A stretch of DNA of 64,000 nucleotides from Hymenobacter cellulosivorans (GTDB lineage: Bacteria > Bacteroidota > Bacteroidia > Cytophagales > Hymenobacteraceae): contig NZ_CP095049.1 of the NCBI RefSeq assembly GCF_022919135.1, positions 5,713,001 to 5,777,000 on the forward strand, written 5' to 3'. Numbering within the stretch: position 1 is the stretch's first letter; the number at the start of each line of letters is the position of its first letter. The notes beneath the pieces are model-generated. The model saw only the letters and a program-made list of their open reading frames with translations. It ran no database searches and was not told where the DNA came from. The translations under genes were made by a program, and so were the position numbers. Shown here in pieces: positions 26,511 through 33,860 of this stretch.

Positions 26511-26569
26511 AGAACGTCATTCGGAGCGAAGCCGAGGAATCTCGCAGACTTCGCTCCGAATGACGTTCT
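26511..26569. repeat. REP-like element: perfect 21-bp inverted repeat
   Basis: Arms 26511-26531 and 26549-26569, 17-nt loop. The arm contains GTCATTCGGAGCGAAG and the loop CGAGGAATCTCG, the style of interspersed palindromic repeats in this group. Lies between comB and gcvT, both on the minus strand. Confidence 0.85.
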
Positions 26570-26589
26570 AGTCAAATAATGGCCAGTGC

Positions 26590-27696
26590 CTATGCCTCTT
26601 CCGTGCCTTTCACAAACGGCAGCTTCACCACGGTAGCGGGCAGGTTCTTACCCCGCACCTGCACGAATATCTGGCTGCCGGGCGCGCTGAATTCGGTTTT
26701 CACGTAGCCCAGGCCGATGCCTTTGCTCAACGACGGCGACTGAGTGCCCGAAGTAACTTCCCCGATTTTCTCGCCGGCCTCATTTACCAACTCGTAGTGG
26801 CTGCGCGGAATCCCGGCCCCATCCATCAGGAAAGCCACCAGCTTGCGGCTCACGCCCTGCTCTTTCTGAGTCTTGAGGCTGGCCGAGTTGGTAAACTCCT
26901 TGGTGAATTTGGTAATCCAGCCCAGGCCGGCTTCCAGCGGCGAAGTCGAGTCGTCGATGTCGTTGCCGTAGAGCGAGAAGCCCATTTCCAGGCGCAGCGT
27001 GTCGCGCGCACCAAGCCCGATGGGCTTCAGACCGAACGGCTGCCCGGCTTCCATGATTTTGTCCCACACCTGCTGGGCATGTTCGTTGGGAATATACAGC
27101 TCGAAGCCGCCAGCCCCGGTGTACCCCGTGGCTGAGATAATGACATTCGGCGCGCCGGCAAACGTGCCCTGCACGAAGCTATAGTAGGGAATGCTCTTCA
27201 GGTCGGCGTCGGTCAGGCTCTGCAGCGCCTCGGCGGCTTTGGGGCCTTGCACGGCAAACAGGCTGGTTTGGTCGGAAATGTTTTCCAGCTCGGCCCCACC
27301 CGTGTTAAACTGGCTGATCCAGTTCCAGTCCTTCTCAATGTTGGAGGCATTTACGACCAGCATATAGTCTTCGTCGGCCAGCTTGTACACCAGCAAATCG
27401 TCCACGATGCCCCCATCCTGGTTGGGCAGGCAGGAGTACTGGGCCTTGCCATCGGTAAGCTTGCTGGCGTCGTTGCTAGTCACGCGCTGAATCAGGTCCA
27501 GGGCCTGAGGGCCACGCACCCGAAACTCACCCATGTGCGACACGTCGAAAATACCCACGGCGCGCCGTACGGTGCGGTGCTCTTCCAGGTCGGAAGAGTA
27601 GCGCACGGGCATGTTATACCCCGCAAACGGGACCATTTTGGCACCTAGCTGCTGGTGCACGTCATTGAGGACAACGGTTTTGAGTTCTTCGGCCAT
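26590..27696 (-). CDS. gcvT: Glycine cleavage system T protein (aminomethyltransferase)
   Basis: 368 residues from the ATG at 27696 ([22 protein letters not shown] in the family register); a longer frame to 27798 adds 34 unrelated residues. Transfers the methylene group from the lipoyl H protein to tetrahydrofolate. Visible: [29 protein letters not shown], the folate-site [31 protein letters not shown] and [20 protein letters not shown]. gcvH and gcvP are not nearby, as is common in this phylum. Confidence 0.95.
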   Translation of the reverse strand: MAEELKTVVLNDVHQQLGAKMVPFAGYNMPVRYSSDLEEHRTVRRAVGIFDVSHMGEFRVRGPQALDLIQRVTSNDASKLTDGKAQYSCLPNQDGGIVDDLLVYKLADEDYMLVVNASNIEKDWNWISQFNTGGAELENISDQTSLFAVQGPKAAEALQSLTDADLKSIPYYSFVQGTFAGAPNVIISATGYTGAGGFELYIPNEHAQQVWDKIMEAGQPFGLKPIGLGARDTLRLEMGFSLYGNDIDDSTSPLEAGLGWITKFTKEFTNSASLKTQKEQGVSRKLVAFLMDGAGIPRSHYELVNEAGEKIGEVTSGTQSPSLSKGIGLGYVKTEFSAPGSQIFVQVRGKNLPATVVKLPFVKGTEEA

Positions 27697-27856
27697 GGGG
27701 CAGGTTGGGAGGTGGAGGGAAGTTTTGCGCAAGTCCTCGGAGAAAGGACCGGGCGAAATTAGCCATTTCCGGTGGCTGGACCGTACAAGCTCAACCATTG
27801 CGCCCCACTTCTGCTATTCTGGGTCGGGCCGTTGCCGCCTTATTTTCGGGACTGGT

Positions 27857-27864
27857 TACCTTTG
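27857..27864 (+). promoter_or_regulatory. Promoter of the CZB-kinase-regulator operon
   Basis: TACCTTTG (TAnnTTTG) with a TTG at 27832-27834, a 22-nt gap, slightly longer than usual. 38 nt before the ATG at 27903. Confidence 0.6.
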
Positions 27865-27902
27865 CATCTCTCTCGCAGCGTGCCTCCCGCGGGCAGTTAC
27901 TT

Positions 27903-28268
27903 ATGGATTTAGACATCAAACAGGATTTCGAAACGGCCATGCTCAAGCACTTGCTGTTTAAATCCAAGCTTCGCTCCTTTCTCTACGGCAGCGCTATGGC
28001 CGAGGGCCCGGCCCGCGACCCGGACCAGTGCAGCCTCGGCATCTGGATTACGGAGCGCCGCCGCAGTGCCTGGGGGCACGTGCCCGAATGGGCCGCCCTC
28101 GACCGGGCCCACCGCCAGGTGCACCAGCAGGCCAACCAGCTCATGGATATGTACCTGCAGGGATTTACCGAGCAGGCCCGCGAAGGCCTCACCGAGCTGC
28201 TGCCCCTCACCGACCGAATCACCGAGCTGCTGCAAACCATCCAGAGCAAGCTGCGTACGCCTCGCTAA
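27903..28268 (+). CDS. Stand-alone CZB (chemoreceptor zinc-binding) domain protein
   Basis: 121 residues from the ATG at 27903, just downstream of a good promoter; longer frames cross that promoter. The zinc site of CZB domains is recognisable: His16 in MLKHLLFKSKLRSFLYG, Cys43 in QCSLGIW, and His70/His74 in LDRAHRQVHQQA. CZB domains sense zinc or, through the Cys, hypochlorous acid and usually sit at the end of chemoreceptors or diguanylate cyclases. This one is free-standing and cytoplasmic, and starts an operon with a histidine kinase (30 bp downstream), so it is probably a sensory input partner. Confidence 0.85.
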   Translation: MDLDIKQDFETAMLKHLLFKSKLRSFLYGSAMAEGPARDPDQCSLGIWITERRRSAWGHVPEWAALDRAHRQVHQQANQLMDMYLQGFTEQAREGLTELLPLTDRITELLQTIQSKLRTPR

Positions 28269-28298
28269 CTCTACCGGTCCTTTCCGTAGCGGCGCCGC

Positions 28299-29840
28299 AT
28301 GAAGCTCAAGCTTTCCACCAAACTATTTGCTGGTTTCCTGGTCATTTCGGCCTTGTTTGCCCTGGTTGTATTCGTCAACTACCAGCTCTCGCGCCAGGTG
28401 CTGCGCAACTCCGAGCGAGTTCAGGCCTCCCAGATTGTCACGGCCGAGGCCTCGGCGCTGTTTCGCAATATCATCGACATGGAATCCGGCTTCCGGGGCT
28501 ATATGCTCATTGGCAGCGAAGCCGTGCTCCAGCCCTATTATAAGGGAGAACAGGAGTTGCTCCAGCAGTTTGCCAGCCTGCGCAATCAGATGGAGCCCGA
28601 CGACCCGCAGTATGCCCGCATTCTGCGTACCCAGCGCCTCTACCAGCAGTGGTCGGCATATTCCCACCTGCTGATCAGCGAAAAGCGCGAGGCTCGCCGC
28701 CGCAACCCCGACCAGATCGGCATGGAAGGCATGGCGCACCGGGCCCTGGCCGAAAGCCTGACCGGCAAGCAGATCATGGACCAGATTCGGGTGCTGTTTG
28801 CCGGCTTCGAGCGCACCGAGCTAGCCGACCGCGACAAAGTGCGGCAGAAGCTGGAAGACAGCATCCGCCAGACCCGCCTGATTTCGATTATTGTCACGGT
28901 GCTGGCCATCGGCATTGGCTTGCTTTGGGCATCTTACATCACCCGCCTAATTGCCCACCGCATCGATATGATGGTGGGCCTCTCGACCCAGATTGCCACC
29001 GGTGACTACAACACCCGCATCCAGGATACGGAGCAAGATGAGCTAAGTGAGCTGGCCGACTCACTCAACGTCATGGCCCGCACCATCGACTCGACCATCA
29101 ATCAGCTGGAGCGCCGCAACCAGGAGCTCGACCAGTTTGCCTACGTCGTGTCGCACGATTTGAAAGCGCCGCTGCGAGGCATCGAAAGTGCCTCCCGCTG
29201 GATTGAGGAGGACATGGGCCAGGACGTGCCCGAGCATATCCGCGAATTTCTGCTGCTGATGCGGACCCGGGTGCACCGCATGGAAAACCTGATCAGCGGC
29301 ATTCTGGACCTGGCCCGCATCGGGCGCACCAAGCAGGCCGATGAGCGCATCAACGTGCGGGAGCTGCTCAACGAAATCGTGGACTCGCTGGCGCCGCCAC
29401 CGGGCTTCCGCGTAGAGCTGCCCACGTATTTGCCCACTATGATGTCGAATCGGGTGCAGCTGCAGCAGGTGTTTACCAACCTGATCAGCAACGCCCTGAA
29501 GTACCACGACCGGCCCGAGCAGGGCGTGGTGCGCATCAGCTGCCGCGAAGATCGGCTGCAGTATACCTTCTCCATTGCCGACAACGGCCCCGGCATCGAC
29601 CCAGAGTACCACGAGCGGATTTTCGTCATCTTCCAGACCCTGGTGGAGCGCGACACGCTGGAAAGCACCGGGGTGGGCCTGGCTATTGTCAAGAAAATTG
29701 TGGAGCGCCAGGGCGGCACCATCCACGTTGAATCGACAGAAGGCCAGGGCGCTACCTTCATCTTCACCTGGCCCAAAGAGCGCGCCATGCACGCCGAACG
29801 CCGGATTACGGCCGCTCAATCGGCGGCTAAGACCGTCTGA
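28299..29840 (+). CDS. CHASE3-HAMP sensor histidine kinase
   Basis: 513 residues: membrane segment at about 8-28, a helical periplasmic CHASE3-type domain with the DMESGFRGYMLIG motif, second membrane segment near 192-212 (SIIVTVLAIGIGLLWASYI), HAMP, a coiled linker, HisKA with VVSHDLKAPL (phospho-His near 286), and HATPase_c with N box LISNALKYH, G1 DNGPGID and G2 STGVGLAIVKKI. The bacteriophytochrome-like HisKA/HATPase end is typical of kinases paired with Rcp1-like single-domain regulators, as here. Middle gene of the CZB-kinase-regulator operon. Confidence 0.93.
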   Translation: MKLKLSTKLFAGFLVISALFALVVFVNYQLSRQVLRNSERVQASQIVTAEASALFRNIIDMESGFRGYMLIGSEAVLQPYYKGEQELLQQFASLRNQMEPDDPQYARILRTQRLYQQWSAYSHLLISEKREARRRNPDQIGMEGMAHRALAESLTGKQIMDQIRVLFAGFERTELADRDKVRQKLEDSIRQTRLISIIVTVLAIGIGLLWASYITRLIAHRIDMMVGLSTQIATGDYNTRIQDTEQDELSELADSLNVMARTIDSTINQLERRNQELDQFAYVVSHDLKAPLRGIESASRWIEEDMGQDVPEHIREFLLLMRTRVHRMENLISGILDLARIGRTKQADERINVRELLNEIVDSLAPPPGFRVELPTYLPTMMSNRVQLQQVFTNLISNALKYHDRPEQGVVRISCREDRLQYTFSIADNGPGIDPEYHERIFVIFQTLVERDTLESTGVGLAIVKKIVERQGGTIHVESTEGQGATFIFTWPKERAMHAERRITAAQSAAKTV

Positions 29841-29863
29841 ATATTAAAACTTCCGTATAGAAG

Positions 29864-30340
29864 ATGAATTCAGACCTGACTTTTCCTTCCCACCATATGT
29901 CAACCGCCGAACTTGCCCCCAGCATTCTGCTCGTCGAGGACGACCAGATGGACATCATGAATGTGCAGCGGGAGTTACGCAAACACGATATCAACGTCCC
30001 CCTGCATATTGCCAAAAACGGCCGTGAAGCCCTGCACCTGCTCAAGGGTGAAGGCGGCCAGAACCAGATTCAGAAGCCCAGTGTAGTCATGCTCGACATC
30101 AACATGCCCCGCATGAACGGCCTGGAGCTGCTGGAAGCCCTACGCTCCGACCCCGATTTTGTGGGCTTGAACGTATTCATTATGACGACCTCCGACCTGG
30201 AAACCGACCGCCTCAAAGCCCGGGAACTAGCTGTAAGTGGTTACATCATCAAGCCCCTAAACTTCGACAAGTTCGGGGAAGGCGGCTCTACCGTCGACGG
30301 CTTCAGCCTCTTCCTAGACCTGCTCCGCTTGAAAGATTAA
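29864..30340 (+). CDS. Single-domain response regulator (Rcp1-like)
   Basis: 158 residues, REC domain only. ILLVEDDQMD gives the acidic pocket, VVMLDINMPRMNG the phospho-acceptor Asp (near residue 78), IMTTSD the Thr/Ser switch and GYIIKPL the Lys. There is no output domain, so it passes phosphate on or acts by protein contact. The start may be the ATG at 29864 or MSTAEL at 29897; the second is closer to the REC fold. 23 bp after the kinase, thus co-transcribed. Confidence 0.92.
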   Translation: MNSDLTFPSHHMSTAELAPSILLVEDDQMDIMNVQRELRKHDINVPLHIAKNGREALHLLKGEGGQNQIQKPSVVMLDINMPRMNGLELLEALRSDPDFVGLNVFIMTTSDLETDRLKARELAVSGYIIKPLNFDKFGEGGSTVDGFSLFLDLLRLKD

Positions 30341-30372
30341 ATGGTGAAATAGGGAGATGGTGAACTGGTGAG
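30341..30372 (+). repeat. TGGTGAAATAGGGAG-type micro-repeat
   Basis: ATGGTGAAATAGGGAGATGG and then TGAACTGGTGAG directly follow the regulator stop codon. The same motif, in either orientation, recurs at 30561-30588, 31346-31374 and 57361-57385. Confidence 0.6.
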
Positions 30373-30566
30373 TTGTCGTTCGGCTGGCGCTTGTAAGGCT
30401 TCACTTACCCCGCTACCGGTTTTACCAATGCAAAAAGCCCTTTCCCAAAACATGGAAGGGGCTTTTTTGCATTAAGCCGGGCCGGGCACTTACCGAAGGA
30501 AGGTTGTTTGCGTCACGCTGCTCAAGATAATAAGCGCAACAAGCGCCAGCCGAACGACAACTCACC
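30367..30566. repeat. Perfect 28-bp inverted repeat enclosing a terminator
   Basis: Arms 30367-30394 and 30539-30566 (GTTGTCGTTCGGCTGGCGC inside the arm) are exact complements, 144 bp apart. Between them lies a terminator. The right arm runs almost to the rnhB stop codon. Confidence 0.9.
30430..30470. terminator. Bidirectional terminator between the regulator gene and rnhB
   Basis: Arms GCAAAAAGCCCTTTCC and GGAAGGGGCTTTTTTGC with one bulge and one wobble, about 8-nt loop, T run on the right and A run on the left. Confidence 0.85.
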
Positions 30567-30584
30567 ATCTCACTATTTCACTAT

Positions 30585-31160
30585 TTACAACAGCCGGAAG
30601 CCCATGCGGTGGTGCTCACTGGGACCGTACTCGCGGATGGCGGCGCGGTGCTTTTCGGTGGGGTAGCCGGCATTTTGCTCCCAGCCATACATAGGATACT
30701 CCAGGGCCAGTTCGTGCATTCGGTCGTCGCGGAAGGTTTTGGCCAGCACCGAGGCGGCGGCAATGCTGCGGTAGCGCCCGTCGCCCTTCACGAAGCAAGT
30801 ATGCTCGATACCAGGGTAGGCCCGAAACCGGTTGCCGTCCACAATCAGGTGCTCCGGCACCTGGGCTAGCTGGGCCACGGCCCGGTGCATGGCCAGGTAG
30901 CTGGCCTGGGCAATATTGATAGAGGCAATTTCTGCGGTATTGGCCTCGCCTACGGCCCAGGCTACGGCTTCTCGACAGATATCCTTGCGGATTACCTCCC
31001 GTCGCCGCGCCGTCATCAGCTTGGAGTCGTTGAGGTATGCGGGAGCAAAATCGGGGGGCAGAATAACAGCAGCGGCGAAAACCGGACCGGCCAGGCAGCC
31101 GCGGCCGGCTTCGTCGAGGCCGGCTTCAAGCGGGAGTTCAGTGTAGGAGGCAAGCAGCAT
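30585..31160 (-). CDS. rnhB: Ribonuclease HII
   Basis: 191 residues. The DEAGRG motif (Asp16, Glu17), NDSKLMTARRRE, LIVDGNRF with the third acidic residue, and ASVLAKTFRDDRM are all present. Cleaves RNA in RNA:DNA hybrids and starts removal of misincorporated ribonucleotides. A TACCTTCG at 31176-31169 on the minus strand, one base off the -7 consensus, may be its promoter. Confidence 0.95.
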   Translation of the reverse strand: MLLASYTELPLEAGLDEAGRGCLAGPVFAAAVILPPDFAPAYLNDSKLMTARRREVIRKDICREAVAWAVGEANTAEIASINIAQASYLAMHRAVAQLAQVPEHLIVDGNRFRAYPGIEHTCFVKGDGRYRSIAAASVLAKTFRDDRMHELALEYPMYGWEQNAGYPTEKHRAAIREYGPSEHHRMGFRLL

Positions 31161-31225
31161 AGAGGCGGCGAAGGTACGACCAGCCGCCCCGCTGGCCCAA
31201 CCAAGCCACTAAAGTAGCTGCAAAC

Positions 31226-31269
31226 AAAAAGGCCTCCCCGGGAGCCGCAGCACCCGGAGAGGCCTTTTT
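31226..31269. terminator. Bidirectional hairpin terminator
   Basis: 17-bp arms 31226-31242 and 31253-31269 with one mismatch (core AAAAAGGCCTC), A run and T run at the ends. Lies downstream of the minus-strand gene at 31375-31617. Confidence 0.85.
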
Positions 31270-31345
31270 CAAGGAAAGTTTATTGTAGAGAAAGGAAATG
31301 TCGCTTTTGCTGCGTGCAAGCCAAAAGCCGGCAGCATAAAAACGC

Positions 31346-31374
31346 GCCATTTCACTATCTCACTGGTTCACTGC
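31346..31374 (-). repeat. Micro-repeat copy, minus orientation
   Basis: CCATTTCACTATCTCACTGG and TTCACTGC end directly at the stop codon of the small minus-strand gene; same family as at 30341. Confidence 0.55.
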
Positions 31375-31617
31375 TTAGTGTCGGCCGGCGGTAGTGCCAG
31401 CATCGGGAGCGTCGGGCTCACCGCGGCGGTTGCCTTGCTTGTCACGAGGGCCTTCGTCAATGGCGTCGTCCTCGTCGGAAGTAACATATACGTTGGTGAT
31501 GGGGCCAAGGCCGCCCGTATTCTGGGCTAGCTCAGCTTCGGCCTGGGCGTGTTTCAGATTGAACAATGGGTCTCCGGGCTGGGCCTGGGCGGGCTGGTTT
31601 TTGGGCTGATTTGCCAT
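31375..31617 (-). CDS. Small polar protein of unknown function
   Basis: 80 residues from the ATG at 31617 (MANQPKNQPAQAQPGDP). Hydrophilic, rich in Gln, Pro, Asp and Gly, no membrane segment; FNLKHAQAEAELAQNTGGLGP is the only stretch likely to be helical. The C-terminus is charged and probably disordered. No family recognised. Composition resembles small disordered proteins that often lie near rnhB in Hymenobacter-like genomes only by impression. Confidence 0.6.
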   Translation of the reverse strand: MANQPKNQPAQAQPGDPLFNLKHAQAEAELAQNTGGLGPITNVYVTSDEDDAIDEGPRDKQGNRRGEPDAPDAGTTAGRH

Positions 31618-32060
31618 AAAAATATCCGGTACCGGCTGGGATGTAAACAGCCAATTACTGACTGGTACGCACCCCAACACTATGGGGTTGAGGTAAAGCC
31701 AACCCAGGGCCCAACAAGATTTTGGCGTAGTGCCGCCAAAAATCCGGGCACAAAAAAAGCCGTTGCTCTAGGCAACGGCTCTTAATTTTGCACCGACCGG
31801 TAGAAATTCATCCACCCTACTCCTTGACCGGTCGGCTTGTTACACAAGACAGAGACTTCCTTTCCACAACCTCTATCTGTGCTGGTTCCTTTCTACGACA
31901 AAACTACTTGGTGTCAGGCGTTTATTAGGCTGTTTTTGTCAAACGAGGGTTCTTACCCGACTAACCCAGCTTGTAGCCCGACGGACGTGAAATGCTCTTC
32001 CGGGCTGACGGTGAAATTGTACCTTTGCCCTGTTAAGCCGTTTCGATTTACTTCTCTACT
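31618..32060. other. Intergenic region with hairpins, no convincing gene
   Basis: 443 bp. A hairpin AGCCGTTGC/GCAACGGCT at 31758-31780 with an A run before it could act as a terminator on the minus strand. CCGACCGGT (31793-31801) and ACCGGTCGG further on (near 31827-31835) form an inverted repeat. A 75-codon plus-strand frame at 31837-32064 overlaps the Nudix promoter and is not supported. Confidence 0.45.
32020..32027 (+). promoter_or_regulatory. -7 promoter element of the Nudix gene
   Basis: TACCTTTG, with TTC at 31998-32000 and a 19-nt gap as a weak -33. 33 nt before the ATG. Confidence 0.55.
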
Positions 32061-32642
32061 ATGAGCCATATTCCCTCGCCTGACTTCGACGAAACCCACA
32101 ACCCGTGGCAAATTCTCAGCTCTGAGCTGACTTACCAGAACCCCTGGATTCGGGTACGGGAAGACCAAGTAATCAACCCTAAGGGCGGCCGGGGCATCTA
32201 CGGCGTCGTTTCAATGAAGAATAAGGCCCTGGGAATTGTGCCTGTGGATGCGGAGGGCAACACCTGGCTGGTGGGGCAGTACCGCTACCCGCTGAACGAA
32301 TATTCCTGGGAAATTCCGATGGGCGGCGGACCGGTAGAATTGGACATTCTCGAATCGGCCCAACGGGAGCTCAAGGAGGAAACAGGTTTTACGGCCCGGC
32401 GCTGGACCAAAATTGCCCGCCTGCACACCTCCAATTCGGTTACCGACGAGGAAGGCTTCGTGTACTTGGCCGAAGACCTGGAGGCTGGCGAAGTAGAGCC
32501 CGAAGAAACCGAGGAGCTGCGCCTCTGGAAGCTGCCCCTATCGGAAGCTGTAGCCATGGTCATGGACGACCGGATAACCGACGCCATTAGCGTGGCGGGT
32601 TTGCTCAAGGCCGAAAAGGTGCTGCAGAGTCGGCAGCAATAG
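32061..32642 (+). CDS. Nudix hydrolase, ADP-ribose pyrophosphatase type
   Basis: 193 residues. The Nudix box is GGGPVELDILESAQ followed by RELKEETGF; spacing between the first Glu and REL is one residue longer than the strict consensus. Upstream WLVGQYRYPLNEYSWEIPMGG is typical of ADP-ribose/GDP-mannose pyrophosphatases. Likely hydrolyses ADP-ribose or a related nucleotide sugar. No signal peptide. The TGA/TAG end at 32642 is followed closely by plsC. Confidence 0.9.
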   Translation: MSHIPSPDFDETHNPWQILSSELTYQNPWIRVREDQVINPKGGRGIYGVVSMKNKALGIVPVDAEGNTWLVGQYRYPLNEYSWEIPMGGGPVELDILESAQRELKEETGFTARRWTKIARLHTSNSVTDEEGFVYLAEDLEAGEVEPEETEELRLWKLPLSEAVAMVMDDRITDAISVAGLLKAEKVLQSRQQ

Positions 32643-32698
32643 TTGCGGCCCCGCGGCTCGTACCCGGAGCAGCCAACGGCTTCTAAGTTTATAGCTCG

Positions 32699-32706
32699 TA
32701 TTTTTG
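32699..32706 (+). promoter_or_regulatory. -7 promoter element of plsC
   Basis: TATTTTTG matches TAnnTTTG and ends five bases before the ATG at 32712, the same distance as at queA. Confidence 0.45.
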
Positions 32707-32711
32707 CCGGT

Positions 32712-33536
32712 ATGCGTCGACTGTTGCACTATATCTGGCACCGCATCTACACTACCTGGAGCACGTTCTGGTTTGTACTGCCCTTCGTAGTTACCTACCC
32801 GATTCAGGTGTTGCTGGGCCGCAAGCCGTCTTTGCACCGGCACCTGCACAGCATCAACCGGGGCTGGTCGTCATTTGCCATCCGAATGTGGGGCATGCCC
32901 GTGGATATCGTCCGCAAACAGCCGCTACCAGCGGGCCAGCCGTGCATTTACGTTTCGAACCACAGCTCCTACATCGATATTCCGGTGCTGTTCAAGGCTA
33001 TTCCGGGCTATCTGAACATTATCGGCAAAAGTGCCCTGGCCCAAGTACCGCTCTGGGGCCCGATTTTCGGCAGCGTCTACATTACTGTGAACCGCAACAG
33101 CGCCGTAAGTCGGGGCCGGGCGATGGTGCAGGCCAAGCAAAGCCTGGAAGCGGGCCGCTCGGTAGTGATTTTTCCGGAAGGCACGATTTCCAAAAAGCCT
33201 GGTGAGGAAATGGGTCCCTTCAAGGACGGAGCCTTTCAGCTGGCCATTGCCACGGGCGTACCCATCGTGCCGGTTTCGATGCCGTTGAACCACCGCTTTA
33301 TGCCCGATGTTGGCGGTATCCGGGTGCGCTACACGCCGTTGCAGGTCGTAATTCACGAGCCTATCTTCACTCAGGGTCTGACTACTGCCGATGTGCCCCG
33401 TATCCGGGACCAGGCTTTTCGTACTATTGCCAGCGCGTTTCGGCCCGAAGCCGCCGGTATTCCGGGGCCTTCCCGCCTGGGCAAGCCCAAACCGGAACCC
33501 GCTCCGCAGCCGGAGCTGGATCTGCCCAAGTCCTAA
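32712..33536 (+). CDS. plsC: 1-acyl-sn-glycerol-3-phosphate acyltransferase
   Basis: 274 residues from the ATG at 32712; a TTG frame from 32643 adds 23 residues of different character. Membrane segment near 17-40 (TFWFVLPFVVTYPIQVLL), HX4D motif NHSSYID at about 83-89, GSVYITVNRN, FPEGT near 154 and VPIVPVSM. Acylates lysophosphatidate to phosphatidate at the inner membrane. The C-terminal 30 residues are Pro/Lys-rich. Followed 27 bp later by gatC. Confidence 0.92.
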   Translation: MRRLLHYIWHRIYTTWSTFWFVLPFVVTYPIQVLLGRKPSLHRHLHSINRGWSSFAIRMWGMPVDIVRKQPLPAGQPCIYVSNHSSYIDIPVLFKAIPGYLNIIGKSALAQVPLWGPIFGSVYITVNRNSAVSRGRAMVQAKQSLEAGRSVVIFPEGTISKKPGEEMGPFKDGAFQLAIATGVPIVPVSMPLNHRFMPDVGGIRVRYTPLQVVIHEPIFTQGLTTADVPRIRDQAFRTIASAFRPEAAGIPGPSRLGKPKPEPAPQPELDLPKS

Positions 33537-33563
33537 GTTGAACTTCTCTTTTTCCTTACCACT

Positions 33564-33851
33564 GTGAGTACCGATTTATCAACCCTGCGCAAACTGGCTC
33601 ATCTTTCTCGCCTCGAATTCGACGCCACCAAAGAGCAGCAGATGCTGGGCGACCTGAACAAGATTCTGGACTGGGTGGCTCAGCTTAGCGAGCTGGACAC
33701 GACCAACGTGGAGCCGCTGGTGCATTTGTCGCACGAAATTAATGTGCTGCGCCCCGATGAGGCCCGCAACTCGGTGAGCCACCAGGAAGGCCTGCGCAAC
33801 GCCCCGCGCAAGGACTCCGACTATTTCCGCGTACCAAAAGTGCTGGAATAA
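33564..33851 (+). CDS. gatC: Asp/Glu-tRNA amidotransferase subunit C
   Basis: 95 residues from the GTG at 33564. LRKLAHLSRLEFDATKEQQM, LNKILDWVAQLSELDTTNVEPLVH and the C-terminal LRPDEARNSV/APRKDSDYFRVPKVLE blocks are diagnostic. GatC clamps GatA and GatB in the transamidosome; gatA and gatB are elsewhere. The next gene starts ten bases later. Confidence 0.94.
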   Translation: MSTDLSTLRKLAHLSRLEFDATKEQQMLGDLNKILDWVAQLSELDTTNVEPLVHLSHEINVLRPDEARNSVSHQEGLRNAPRKDSDYFRVPKVLE

Positions 33852-33860
33852 CCTTCTGTC

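Noticed and set aside
31837-32064. 75-codon frame upstream of the Nudix gene
   Set aside because: Overlaps the Nudix promoter and start; no protein-like pattern.
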